The notes under the pieces: generated by a model
The model's database searches: none
Seen by the model: only the letters and a program-made list of their open reading frames with translations
Told to the model about the DNA's origin: nothing
Source: Mycobacterium sp. PSTR-4-N
GTDB lineage: Bacteria; Actinomycetota; Actinomycetes; Mycobacteriales; Mycobacteriaceae
Length of the DNA: 64,000 nt
Assembly (NCBI RefSeq): GCF_022348085.1
Contig: NZ_JAKRFN010000022.1
Coordinates: forward strand, 48,044-112,043
Reading direction: 5' to 3'
Shown: piece by piece, positions 48,932 through 57,279 of the stretch
Layout: each line of letters begins with the position of its first letter
Numbering within the stretch: position 1 is the first letter of the stretch
Position numbers and translations under genes: made by a program

Positions 48932-50169
48932 CGGGTCACCGTGATCGGCACCGACAGCGGCCTGCGCACGTAACTGCCACCGGCCCAGACGATGCCGTCT
49001 TCGTCGACCTCGAAGTCGGGGATACGGGCCAGCAGCTCGGACAGCGCGACTCGGGACTGCATACGCGCCGCGGCCGAGCCCAGGCAGAAGTGCGCTCCGT
49101 GGCTGAACGTGAGGATGTTGCGCGGATTGCGGGTGACGTCGAGTTCCTGTGCGTCGGAGCCGTATTCGCGTTCGTCGCGATTGGCCGAGCCGTAGAGGAA
49201 CAGGACTTTGCGGCCCGCGGGGATGGTGCGATCGCCGATCGTGACGTCGCGGGTGGTGGTGCGGGCCAGGCCCTGCACCGGGGAGGTGAGTCGCAGGAAT
49301 TCGTCGACGGCGCCGGGGATCAGGGCGGGATCGTCGACCAAGAGTCGGCGTTGATCGGGGCGCTGGTGCAGCAGCTGCACCGAGCCCCCGAGCATGCCCG
49401 TGGTGGTGTCGTTGCCGCCGGTGACCATCGTGAACGTGAATGCGAGAACCGACAGCACGCCGGCGATGTCTCCGTCGGCGCCGACTCCCGCGGCCACCAG
49501 GTGGGAGACGGTGTCGTCGGCGGGGTCGTCGCGGCGACGCTCGATGAGGGCGGTGAAGTAGGCCATCATCTCGCCGAGTGCGTCGCCGAGGGTGTCGAGT
49601 GCACCGCCGATGCCGCCGTCAGCGGTGTTGGCCGCGACGATCGCCTCGGTCCAGCCGTCGAACTTGCCGCGGTCGGCTTCGGGCACGCCGAGGTAGTGGG
49701 CGACGACGATCGACGGCAGGGGCTTGAACAGTTCGGCGACGATGTCGCCGCCGCCGCGCGAACGCAACCCCTCGATGCGTTCGACGACGAATTGGCGCAC
49801 CGTCGGCTCGATCGCCTCGACCTGGCGCGGGGTGAAGCCGCGAGACACCAGCTTCCGGAACTCGGTATGCGTCGGCGGGTCCTGCATGACCATCGGCGGA
49901 TTGTCGGCCAGGCCGATCATCTCGAGCTCGCCGTAGTTCACGGTCAGCCCCTGGGCCGAGGAGAACGTCTGGTGGTCGCGCGCGGCAGACCAGATGTCGG
50001 CGTGCCGGGAGAGCACGTAGTAGTCGTGGTCCGGCCGGTCGACGGAAACGACGTGGTGGACGGGGTCGTGGTCGCGCAGCGCGCGGTACATCGGCCAGGG
50101 GTCGGCCCAGGTGTCAGCGGTGGCGAGGGTGAACTGGGCCAAAGCGTCGTGAGACATCGCCGTCGACAT
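48928..50169 (-). CDS. cyp130: Cytochrome P450 of the CYP130 type
   Basis: The 413-residue heme monooxygenase has the I-helix motif GGNDTTTGML, the K-helix ExxR within EFLRLTSPVQGLAR, and the heme ligand Cys362 in FSHGAHFCLGSAAARM. It corresponds by order to Rv1256c (CYP130, 405 residues). The natural substrate is unknown; the M. tuberculosis enzyme binds azoles. Two starts are possible, ATG 50169 and ATG 50157 (MSHDALAQF); the latter is closer to the usual length. An inverted repeat covers both. The downstream tetR gene is coupled by ATGA. Confidence 0.88.
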   Translation of the reverse strand: MSTAMSHDALAQFTLATADTWADPWPMYRALRDHDPVHHVVSVDRPDHDYYVLSRHADIWSAARDHQTFSSAQGLTVNYGELEMIGLADNPPMVMQDPPTHTEFRKLVSRGFTPRQVEAIEPTVRQFVVERIEGLRSRGGGDIVAELFKPLPSIVVAHYLGVPEADRGKFDGWTEAIVAANTADGGIGGALDTLGDALGEMMAYFTALIERRRDDPADDTVSHLVAAGVGADGDIAGVLSVLAFTFTMVTGGNDTTTGMLGGSVQLLHQRPDQRRLLVDDPALIPGAVDEFLRLTSPVQGLARTTTRDVTIGDRTIPAGRKVLFLYGSANRDEREYGSDAQELDVTRNPRNILTFSHGAHFCLGSAAARMQSRVALSELLARIPDFEVDEDGIVWAGGSYVRRPLSVPITVTR

Positions 50170-50175
50170 GTCTCA
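50150..50175. promoter_or_regulatory. Inverted repeat over the cyp130 start, candidate TetR operator
   Basis: TGAGACAT (50150-50157) and ATGTCTCA (50168-50175) are perfect inverted copies separated by ten bases. The site covers both possible start codons of cyp130. The co-transcribed tetR product is the obvious candidate to bind it. Confidence 0.5.
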
Positions 50176-50300
50176 TGAATACGACGTCGCGCGGACCTGT
50201 GTCAAGGGTGTGGGATGCGAAATCGTGGTGGCAACACGTGCGTAGCCATCCCAGAAAGCAGTAGGTGCGCAGCCTTCCGGCTGAAACCTCCAATTCGGCG

Positions 50301-50331
50301 TTGACCTACATAGTGGGTTCATGTTCATAAT
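50301..50331 (+). promoter_or_regulatory. Candidate sigma-A promoter of the gntP operon
   Basis: TTGACC (50301-50306) is followed by CATAAT (50326-50331) with 19 bases between, or by TTCATA with 17. The surrounding 60 bases are AT-rich. This would give a leader of about 65 bases before the permease ATG, which contains the imperfect palindrome CTGGAA-N10-TTTCAG, a possible IclR site. Confidence 0.45.
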
Positions 50332-50403
50332 GTGAGTAAGCAAGTGTCCGGCATCACACTGGAATGCAAATGTGTTTCAGGTCGACGCCACGGAAAGGAA
50401 GCC

Positions 50404-51804
50404 ATGTCGCAAGCGGCTGTCATCACCCACACGGCGATCGCCATCGTCGCCGTTGTGGTGCTCATCGTGAGGTTCAAGTTCAACCCGGTGGTATCGCTCG
50501 TTGTCGGTTCGGCCTATCTGGGCCTGGCGGCGGGGCTGGGCGTGGACAAGACGATCGAGTCGATCATGACGGGCTTCGGCGACATCATGGCCGAGGTCGG
50601 CCTGCTGATCGCGTTCGGCGTGCTGATGGGCGCGATGCTGCAACGCACCGGAGCCATCCAGCGTCTGGTGGAGACGCTGCTTCGGGTGTTCGGCGCCAAG
50701 CGCATGCCGTATGCACTGTCGCTGACGATCGCCACATTTCTGCAGTCGATCTTCCTCGACGTCCTGCTGGTGATCTCCGCTCCACTGGCCCGCAACCTGG
50801 CTCGCAAGATCGGCCGCAACGGTACGGCGCGCATGGCGGCGGCGATGGCAATTGGACTCGAGTGTGGCATCGTGCTGACCGTGCCGGGCGTCGGCGCCCT
50901 CGCGCTCGCGGGTCTGCTCGGCGTACCGCTGGGCAAGATGCTGCTGTTCGGCGTCCTCATCGTGATCCCGACCGTCGCAATCTCGGTGGCGATCATGTCG
51001 TTCCTGTTCAACCACGGTTGGTGGAACGAGGAGCGTGACGAAGGGGAGTTCCTCGGAGCCGAAGACGATGCAACCGATCTCGTCGCTGACCACGAGCCCG
51101 TCGAGGGAAGTGTCGGTGGGGGCGGAGTGGCCACCACCGCCGAGACCAGGGTGCGCGCTCAGACCCCACTGCTCGTCCTGTTCGCGCCACTGCTCTGCTC
51201 GCTCGCACTGATTGCGACCGGCGCCGTACTCCAGGCGGCCGACATCCACAATGCGTTCGTCACGTTCGTGTCGTCGCCGGTGATTGCTTTGCTCATCGGT
51301 TTGGTCGGCACCAGCTTCGTGTCCCGCTACGCGCTGGGCGCCGCGGCGGTCGAGAAGTCCATCGCCACCGGATTCAAGGAGAGCGGACAGATCCTGATCC
51401 TCACCGGCGTCGGGGGCTCGCTCGCCGCGACGATCAAGGCCACCGGCCTCGGAGACATCCTCGGTGAGTACTTCCAGGCCACCCATGCCGCACCGCTGCT
51501 GATGGTCTGGGCCATCGCGGCCATCCTGCACGTCGCGGTGGGCTCCGTCACGATCTCTGCCATCACGTCCGCGGGCATTCTCGCGCCGGTCGCTCCGATC
51601 ATCGGGCTCGACCCTGTCCTGATCGCACTCGCCGCGGGTGCCGGATCGCTGTTCCTGGTGCACGTCACCAGCAACACGTTCTGGCTTCTGCAGTCGCTGA
51701 TGGGGCAGACCACCCGCGGCACGCTGAAGACCTGCTCGGTCGGAGTGTCCGTCGCGTCGGTGGTCGCCCTGCTGCTGATCCTGCCGCTGTCCCTCGTCTT
51801 CTAG
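50404..51804 (+). CDS. GntP-family organic-acid permease
   Basis: The 466-residue protein is a GntP-type H+ symporter with about 12-14 helices. Landmarks are FKFNPVVSLVVGSAYLGLAAGLG, GFGDIMAEVGLLIAFGVLMGAML, LQSIFLDVLLVISAPLARNLAR and GSVTISAITSAGILAPVAP. A polar cytoplasmic loop lies near 205-255 (EERDEGEFLGAEDDATDL). Known members import gluconate, glycerate and other hydroxy-acids. ATG 50404 follows GGAAAGGAAG. The CoA-transferase gene starts 12 bases after the stop, so the imported acid is probably activated to a CoA thioester. The operon is an accessory block between cyp130 and the Rv1257c-like gene. Confidence 0.9.
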   Translation: MSQAAVITHTAIAIVAVVVLIVRFKFNPVVSLVVGSAYLGLAAGLGVDKTIESIMTGFGDIMAEVGLLIAFGVLMGAMLQRTGAIQRLVETLLRVFGAKRMPYALSLTIATFLQSIFLDVLLVISAPLARNLARKIGRNGTARMAAAMAIGLECGIVLTVPGVGALALAGLLGVPLGKMLLFGVLIVIPTVAISVAIMSFLFNHGWWNEERDEGEFLGAEDDATDLVADHEPVEGSVGGGGVATTAETRVRAQTPLLVLFAPLLCSLALIATGAVLQAADIHNAFVTFVSSPVIALLIGLVGTSFVSRYALGAAAVEKSIATGFKESGQILILTGVGGSLAATIKATGLGDILGEYFQATHAAPLLMVWAIAAILHVAVGSVTISAITSAGILAPVAPIIGLDPVLIALAAGAGSLFLVHVTSNTFWLLQSLMGQTTRGTLKTCSVGVSVASVVALLLILPLSLVF

Positions 51805-51816
51805 TAACGGAAAGTC

Positions 51817-53010
51817 ATGTCTGACAACGATTATCAACCCCTTGCCGGCATCCGCGTGCTCGAACTCGGGAATTACATCGCCGCGCCGACGGCCGGGCGC
51901 ATGCTCGCCGACTTCGGCGCCGAGGTCATCAAGGTCGAACGTCCCGGGACCGGTGACGAACTGCGCAACTGGCGGCTCTACGCCGGCGACACGTCGATGC
52001 TGTTCCGCACCATCAACCGCAACAAGAAGTCGATCGTGCTGGACCTCAAGACCGACGAGGGCAGGCGCACCGTGCTGGAGCTGATCGGACACGTCGACGT
52101 TCTGCTCGAGAATTTCCGGCCCGGCACCCTGGAGAAGTGGGGGTTGGGACCGGAGCAACTCGACCGGGTGAACCCCGATCTGGTGATCACGCGCATCTCG
52201 GCGTTCGGTCAGACCGGTCCGATGTCGGAGCGGCCGGGCTTCGCGGCGGTGGCCGAGGCAGTCGGCGGTCTGCGCGAACTGGTCGGCGACCCCGATCGCC
52301 CGCCCGTACGGGTCGGTGTGTCGATCGGCGACTCTATCGCGGGTATCTATGCGGCGTTCGGCACGGTCACCGCACTGCTACACAGGCAACGCGCGAATGT
52401 GCCACTGCACCAACGGGTCATCGATGTGGCGCTCAACGAGGCGGTGTTGTCTGTGATGGAGTCGCTGGTGCCCGACCACCTCGCCTACGGCGTCACCAGG
52501 AGGCGTGTCGGCGGTCGTATGGAGGGCATTGCGCCGAGCAACGCGTACCCGTGCGCCGACGGCTCCAGCGTGATCATCGCCGGAAACGGCGACTCGATTT
52601 TCGGTCGCTTCATGCGTCTGATCGGACGTCCCGACCTCGCCGACGACCCCGGGCTGCAGACCAACGCGAGGCGATGGGACCGGCGCGACGAACTCGACGA
52701 CGCCATCGCCGCTTGGACCCGGACACTGCCGCGCGACGAGGCGCTCGCCGCTCTGGATGCCGCGGGTGTGCCCAGCGGTCCCATCTACACCGCCGCCGAC
52801 ATCTGTACCGACGAACAATACAGGGCGCGCAACATGATTCAAGAGTTCGACGTCGACGCCGGGAACGGGACGACATCGGTCGGGTTCCCGGGGGTCGTGC
52901 CCGTCGTCGGCGGTAGATCGCTGGCCATCCGCAGCGTGGGACCCGACCTCGGTGCGCACACCGACGAAGTGCTCGCTGACCTGCTCGGCCGCCCGCGAGG
53001 CGTGGCGTGA
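51817..53010 (+). CDS. CaiB/BaiF-type class III CoA-transferase
   Basis: The 397-residue protein is a family III CoA-transferase. It shows LAGIRVLELGNYIAAPTAGRMLADFGAEVIKVERP at the N-terminus, the catalytic aspartate Asp172 in VSIGDSIAGIYAAFG, and conserved INRNKKSIVLDLK and ENFRPGTLEKWGL. These enzymes move CoA from a donor thioester to a carboxylate. GGAAAG precedes ATG 51817. The stop overlaps the following lyase start (GTGA at 53007-53010). In this operon it likely converts the imported acid into the substrate of the lyase. Which donor is used (succinyl-CoA, acetyl-CoA) is unknown. Confidence 0.92.
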   Translation: MSDNDYQPLAGIRVLELGNYIAAPTAGRMLADFGAEVIKVERPGTGDELRNWRLYAGDTSMLFRTINRNKKSIVLDLKTDEGRRTVLELIGHVDVLLENFRPGTLEKWGLGPEQLDRVNPDLVITRISAFGQTGPMSERPGFAAVAEAVGGLRELVGDPDRPPVRVGVSIGDSIAGIYAAFGTVTALLHRQRANVPLHQRVIDVALNEAVLSVMESLVPDHLAYGVTRRRVGGRMEGIAPSNAYPCADGSSVIIAGNGDSIFGRFMRLIGRPDLADDPGLQTNARRWDRRDELDDAIAAWTRTLPRDEALAALDAAGVPSGPIYTAADICTDEQYRARNMIQEFDVDAGNGTTSVGFPGVVPVVGGRSLAIRSVGPDLGAHTDEVLADLLGRPRGVA

Positions 53011-53939
53011 CCGGCTACGAGTACGCGCCCGGCGTCGAACTGCGCGACGTGACCCTGCGCGACGGTCTGCAACTCACGGGCAAGCGCCTGCCGACCCAGC
53101 GCAAGGTGGAGATGGTCCGCACCCTGCTCGCACTGGGCGTGCCCGCTCTCGAGATCGGGTCCATGGCCCGCCCGGAACTGGTCCCGCCCCTGGCGGACAC
53201 TCTCGACGTGCTCGCCGCACTCACTCCCGACGAGCTGTCGAGATGCTGGGTGTGGGTCGCGACACCGCGGCACGTCGAAAAGGCCGCCGCAGCCGGGGCG
53301 CGTAACTTCCAGTACTGCTTCTCGGCTTCGGACGCGCACAACCGTGCGAACATCGGCCGAGACACCGAGGCGAGCATCGCCGCTATGCCCGAGGCGATCG
53401 AGCGGGCCGAGCGAGTCGGCGGTGCGGTCCAATTGTGTATCGCCACGGCGTTCACATGCCCCTTCGACGGTCCGGTCGATCCGCAACGGGTCCTCGACAT
53501 CGCCGCTGATCTGCGCACCGAGGGAGCCGCCGACATCGTGCTCTGCGACACCCTCGGGCAAGCGGTTCCCGCGCAGGTCGCCTCTCTCGTGGCCGCAGTT
53601 CGCACGTCAACTCCACCGCGGCGCATCGTGTTCCACGGTCACGACACGTGGGGCCTCGGCGTCGCCAACACGTTGGCGGCCGTCGAGGCCGGCGCCACCA
53701 TGGTCGACGGGTCCCTCGGCGGTCTCGGCGGATGCCCGTTCGCACCGGGGGCCAGCGGAAACACCTCCACCGAGGACATCCTGTACGCCCTGAGGCAGTC
53801 GTGGTTCACACCGGACGTACTGGCCGCTCTCGTGGGTGAGACCGAGCGATTGCTCGAGGACGTGGACGAGCCGAACCGGTCGCGGACTGTGCAGGGTGCC
53901 CGATCGAAGGCCGACGCCTTCGAATGGGTGATCAGCTGA
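53007..53939 (+). CDS. HMG-CoA lyase-like retro-Claisen lyase
   Basis: The 310-residue TIM-barrel enzyme carries all key HMG-CoA lyase residues: RDGLQ with Arg18 and Asp19, metal-binding His210 and His212 (HGHDTWG), Cys243 in the signature GGCPFAPGASGN, and Asn252. The family cleaves 3-hydroxy-3-methylglutaryl-CoA to acetyl-CoA and acetoacetate; close relatives act on other 3-hydroxyacyl or citramalyl-type thioesters. The usual HCHD reads HGHD here. GTG 53007 overlaps the CoA-transferase stop. Together with GntP and the transferase it suggests import, activation and cleavage of a branched hydroxy-dicarboxylate. Confidence 0.9.
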   Translation: MTGYEYAPGVELRDVTLRDGLQLTGKRLPTQRKVEMVRTLLALGVPALEIGSMARPELVPPLADTLDVLAALTPDELSRCWVWVATPRHVEKAAAAGARNFQYCFSASDAHNRANIGRDTEASIAAMPEAIERAERVGGAVQLCIATAFTCPFDGPVDPQRVLDIAADLRTEGAADIVLCDTLGQAVPAQVASLVAAVRTSTPPRRIVFHGHDTWGLGVANTLAAVEAGATMVDGSLGGLGGCPFAPGASGNTSTEDILYALRQSWFTPDVLAALVGETERLLEDVDEPNRSRTVQGARSKADAFEWVIS

Positions 53940-53945
53940 GCGCCG

Positions 53946-54725
53946 TCAGCGTGGTACGCGGCCGCCGATGGTGCGGGTGATCTGTTCGGCGTATCCGACG
54001 AGGAGATCCACCCACTCCTCACACTGCGCTCGCGACATCCGCAGCGTCGGCCCGCTGATGGTCACCGCGCCCAGAATATCGCCGGCGGCGTCGAACACGG
54101 GCGCCGACAACCCCGACGCGGAGTCCTCGCGCTCACCAGCCGTGATCGCGTACCCGTCGGCTCTCGCCTGTGCGACGAGCTGACGGAGTTCGTCCGGGCT
54201 GGTGACGGTACCGTCCGCGAGTTGCTCGAGCGGGCCCGCCAGAATCCGTTCGGCGAGTTCGGGATTCCACGCGAGCAGTACCCGTGACGCCGAACCAGCA
54301 TGCAGGGGAATGATATGCCCGACGTACATCTCGCGGCGCAGCGCATGGTGCGTCTCGGCGATCGCGACGCAGACCCGAAAGTCCCGTTCGGGTTTGAAGA
54401 AACATGCCGTCTCGCCGGTCTTGTCGCGAATCTCCTTGAGCACCGAATTGACCACCGACAGCACGTCGAGATCCTTCGTCGCCGTTGCGGCCCAGTAGGC
54501 GACGCGGACGCCGATGCGGATCTGGTCACCAGCGCGGTCCAGCAGACCCTGAGTGGCCATATTGCTGACCAGTCGTTGCACCGTGGAGGCGGGCAGTCCG
54601 GTGGCCTGCTGGATCTCACCGAGCGTCATCGCCGGCCGCTCCAGCGTGAAGGCGTCCAGGATCTCGGTGATCTTCCCGAGAACCAGCAGCGGCTGCTGCT
54701 TCGATGCGGCATCACCCTGGGCCAT
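53946..54725 (-). CDS. IclR-family transcriptional regulator
   Basis: The 259-residue regulator has an N-terminal winged helix (ILDAFTLERPAMTLGEIQQATGLPASTVQRLVSNMATQGLLDR). Its IclR effector domain (about 85-255) includes GETACFFKPERDFRVCVAIAETHHALRREMYVGHIIPLHAGSASRVLLAW and GYAITAGEREDSASGLSAPVFDAAGDILGAVTISGP. IclR proteins usually sense small organic acids and control nearby catabolic genes. It is convergent with the gntP operon, six bases apart, and is the best candidate for its regulator. ATG 54725 (MAQGDAASKQQPLL) is chosen. Confidence 0.92.
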   Translation of the reverse strand: MAQGDAASKQQPLLVLGKITEILDAFTLERPAMTLGEIQQATGLPASTVQRLVSNMATQGLLDRAGDQIRIGVRVAYWAATATKDLDVLSVVNSVLKEIRDKTGETACFFKPERDFRVCVAIAETHHALRREMYVGHIIPLHAGSASRVLLAWNPELAERILAGPLEQLADGTVTSPDELRQLVAQARADGYAITAGEREDSASGLSAPVFDAAGDILGAVTISGPTLRMSRAQCEEWVDLLVGYAEQITRTIGGRVPR

Positions 54726-54774
54726 GTCTCGAATCTACCGGTCCACGATGCTGCAACCAGCCGTCCTGAGCACA

Positions 54775-55014
54775 ATGGCCACGTTCCGGCCGCCATACCG
54801 CGAGCCGCCGCCTTCGGATCCGCTGACGCACCCCGGAGGTGTCGGTCGGAGCCTGCGTGCGCTCGATCGTCTGCGCGAGGATGTCGAGCCCGGCAATGTG
54901 ATCGACGTGGCGGGAGCGATCGCCTGGATACGCGAGCAACGCGATCGCGATCCGGTGCACCGAGAAGGGTTGTTGCGCATCCTCATCGATGGGATACGCA
55001 GCTGGCATCACTGA
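54775..55014 (+). CDS. Hypothetical small protein
   Basis: The open frame gives 79 residues (MATFRPPYREPPPSDPLTHPGGV to LLRILIDGIRSWHH). It has a Pro-rich start and a charged helical second half (SLRALDRLREDVEPGNVIDVAGAIAWIREQRDRDPVHREGLLRILIDGI). No family is recognised. It fills an otherwise empty 280-base gap and overlaps the end of the convergent DUF1906 gene by seven bases. The frame is open further upstream, and ATG 54748 is an alternative. No clear ribosome site is seen, so it may be spurious, but codon use is compatible with coding. Confidence 0.45.
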   Translation: MATFRPPYREPPPSDPLTHPGGVGRSLRALDRLREDVEPGNVIDVAGAIAWIREQRDRDPVHREGLLRILIDGIRSWHH

Positions 55015-55802
55015 TGCAGGTTCCACTGCCCGACATCGCGGGCCATCACGTCGTTGACGTCCACGCGCATGCCGCCGACCAACGGGCCCGGGTTCGACGC
55101 CGTGTCCACGATGCGCTGGTAGAGCACGGCTTGCGGGTGGATGCGGTTGCCCGACCACGCCTTCGTCTGCCAGGCCCACCGGTACCCGGGCACGCTGGAC
55201 GCGCCGACGACACCGTCGGCGATCGCCCATTGGCACACGTCGATGCCGCCGTACACGCCCGTGCGCTGCACTCCGATCACCGAGTTGATGCCCCGAAACC
55301 AGGGCAGGGCCACGGTGGTCCAGGTGTCGCGGCTGATGTCCTCGTCGATAGTGAAGAAGATCGGCGCGCTGCGTCCGCCTCCTGCCGCGGTGTGTAGGCC
55401 CCAGCCGGTTTTCGCGTCCGCGACGCCACCGGCGAACCCGCGCGTGAAGTCGGACGGCGCTGTACCGCCGGGCTTTCCGTACTGGTAATTGCTGACGATC
55501 ACGAGGCCCTGCGCATTCAGCGAGCGCGCGTAGGGCAGCGTGATCGGTTTGGCGCCGAAGTTCGATCCGGGCCGCGACAGCGACACGTAGTTGACGACTC
55601 CGGCGTGGCCGGCGGCGCGGATGGCCTCGGCGGGAATCTGTGCGGCGGCGAAGTCGATCAGCGTGGGGGCTGCTGCCGACGCCGTGGGGGCGCCCGTACC
55701 GAGGGCGGCGGCGCCCAGGCCGGCGGACGCGGCGGCGGCGAAGCGCAGTGCATCACGCCGCGACACCGCTCGGGTGCGCCGGGCGTCGGGCAGATCAGAC
55801 AC
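55008..55802 (-). CDS. Tat-exported DUF1906 glycoside-hydrolase-like protein
   Basis: The 264-residue product begins with a Tat signal: SRRDALRF (Ser14-Arg15-Arg16-Asp17), a hydrophobic core AAAASAGLGAAALG, and a likely cleavage after ASA near residue 43. The mature part is a DUF1906 TIM-barrel, as in M. tuberculosis Rv2525c: LIDFAAAQIPAEAIRAAGHAGVVNYVSLSR, IVSNYQYGK, IFFTIDEDISRDTW, GVYGGIDVCQWAIADG and WQTKAWSG. It is a probable cell-wall-associated glycan-binding or hydrolytic protein. TatB is encoded at 15.6 kb. The gene is not at this place in M. tuberculosis and may belong to the accessory block. Confidence 0.88.
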   Translation of the reverse strand: MSDLPDARRTRAVSRRDALRFAAAASAGLGAAALGTGAPTASAAAPTLIDFAAAQIPAEAIRAAGHAGVVNYVSLSRPGSNFGAKPITLPYARSLNAQGLVIVSNYQYGKPGGTAPSDFTRGFAGGVADAKTGWGLHTAAGGGRSAPIFFTIDEDISRDTWTTVALPWFRGINSVIGVQRTGVYGGIDVCQWAIADGVVGASSVPGYRWAWQTKAWSGNRIHPQAVLYQRIVDTASNPGPLVGGMRVDVNDVMARDVGQWNLHQ

Positions 55803-55878
55803 GGCGTGATGTTAACCGTGTGACTCCTGATATCGGTGGTGCCACGCGGGAGGGCTGAGCCTCCGACCGATGTCGGCG

Positions 55879-55890
55879 TAACTCGAGTTA
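55879..55890. promoter_or_regulatory. 12-bp palindrome TAACTCGAGTTA upstream of the DUF1906 gene
   Basis: A perfect 12-base palindrome 77 bases upstream of the DUF1906 start and 12 bases after the Rv1257c-like stop. It may be an operator; no regulator is assigned. Confidence 0.3.
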
Positions 55891-55901
55891 TGTCCGGCTC
55901 G

Positions 55902-57269
55902 TCAGAACGCAGCGCCGGGATTGAGGATGCCGTGCGGATCGAGGGCGATCTTGATCCGCCGATTGAGTTCCATCACCTCGGGCCCGAGCTGGCCCGCCAG
56001 CCACGGTCTCTTGAGCCGGCCCACCCCGTGCTCGCCGGTGATCGTGCCGCCCAGCGAGACCGCGAGGTCCATGATCTCGCCGAACGCCTGCTGAGCGCGC
56101 TGCTCCATCGCCGCATCCGAGGGATCGAAGACGATCAGCGGGTGGGTGTTGCCGTCGCCGGCATGCGCGATCACCGAGATCATCAGGTCGTGATTGGCGG
56201 CGATCTTCTCCACGCCGCCGACCAGATCGGCCAGCGCGGGCAGCGGTACGCCGACGTCTTCGAGCAGCAGTGACCCCCGGGCTTCCACCGCGGGGATCGC
56301 GAACCGCCGGGCGGCGACGAAGGCTTCACCCTCCTCGGGGTCGGAAGTGGAAAAGACCTCTGTGGCACCGTGTTCGGTGAACACCTCGGCCATGTACTCG
56401 GCATCACGGGCGCCGGCGGGTCCGCGATCATCGCTCGCGGCGACCATCATCGCGGCGGCGTTGCGGTCCAGTCCCATGCGCAGTTTGTCTTCCACCGCGT
56501 TGATCGCCACGGCATCCATGAACTCGAGCATGGACGGCCGGATCGTGCCGGTAATCGTGACGACGGCGCGCGCCGCCGCCTCGACCGAATCGAAGGACGC
56601 CACCACCGTGCAGGCGCCGTGCTGTGCGGGCAGCAGCTTTAGTGTCACCTCGGTGACCACTCCCAGGGTGCCTTCGCTGCCCACGAAGAGCTTCGTCAAC
56701 GACAGTCCCGCAACGTCTTTCAAGCGGGGACCGCCGAGTCGCACCGCGGTGCCGTCGGCGAGCACCACCTGCATACCCAGGACGTAGTCGGTGGTGACGC
56801 CGTATTTGACGCAGCACAGGCCGCCGGCGTTGGTGGCGATGTTCCCGCCGATGCTGCAGATCTCGTACGACGACGGGTCGGGTGGGTACCACAACCCGTA
56901 CTCGGCCACGGCCTTTTTGACCTCGGCGTTGAGCAACCCGGGCTGGACGACGGCGGTGCGGGTGACCGGGTCGACCGAGATGTCGCGCATCTTCTCGGTC
57001 GAGAGCACTATCCCTCCGTCGAGAGCCGTTGCGCCGCCGGACAATCCGGTGCCCATCCCGCGGGGGACGACCGCAATACGGTGGGCGCTGGCCCAGCGCA
57101 GGACGGTCTGCACTTCCTCGGTGCGTTGGGGTCGCACCACGGCCATCGGTGTGCCGGCGCTCGGGTCCGCGGCACGGTCCTGCCGATACGACGCCACGAT
57201 GTCGGGGTCGGTGACAACGGTGCCCTCGGGCAGCGAGGCGGTCAGGTCGTCGAGCACATCGGAAGCCAC
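55902..57269 (-). CDS. FAD-linked oxidase of the GlcD type (Rv1257c-like)
   Basis: The 455-residue protein equals Rv1257c in length and order. The FAD domain has RPQRTEEVQTVLRWASAHRIAVVPRGMGTGLSGGATAL and SIGGNIATNAGGLCCVKYGVTTDYVLGMQVVLADG. The C-terminal domain has VIAHAGDGNTHPLIVFDP, GTITGEHGVGRLKRPWL and ALDPHGILNPGAAF. D-2-hydroxyacids (glycolate, D-lactate) are usual substrates. It is a paralog of the product of 40047-41423. The tap gene lies ten bases upstream on the same strand, so the two form an operon as in M. tuberculosis. Confidence 0.92.
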   Translation of the reverse strand: MASDVLDDLTASLPEGTVVTDPDIVASYRQDRAADPSAGTPMAVVRPQRTEEVQTVLRWASAHRIAVVPRGMGTGLSGGATALDGGIVLSTEKMRDISVDPVTRTAVVQPGLLNAEVKKAVAEYGLWYPPDPSSYEICSIGGNIATNAGGLCCVKYGVTTDYVLGMQVVLADGTAVRLGGPRLKDVAGLSLTKLFVGSEGTLGVVTEVTLKLLPAQHGACTVVASFDSVEAAARAVVTITGTIRPSMLEFMDAVAINAVEDKLRMGLDRNAAAMMVAASDDRGPAGARDAEYMAEVFTEHGATEVFSTSDPEEGEAFVAARRFAIPAVEARGSLLLEDVGVPLPALADLVGGVEKIAANHDLMISVIAHAGDGNTHPLIVFDPSDAAMEQRAQQAFGEIMDLAVSLGGTITGEHGVGRLKRPWLAGQLGPEVMELNRRIKIALDPHGILNPGAAF

Positions 57270-57279
57270 TCGATCGATG

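Noticed and set aside
50377..52158. A 593-codon minus-strand open frame opposite gntP
   Set aside because: It is an antisense artefact; the permease has clear membrane helices and a ribosome site.
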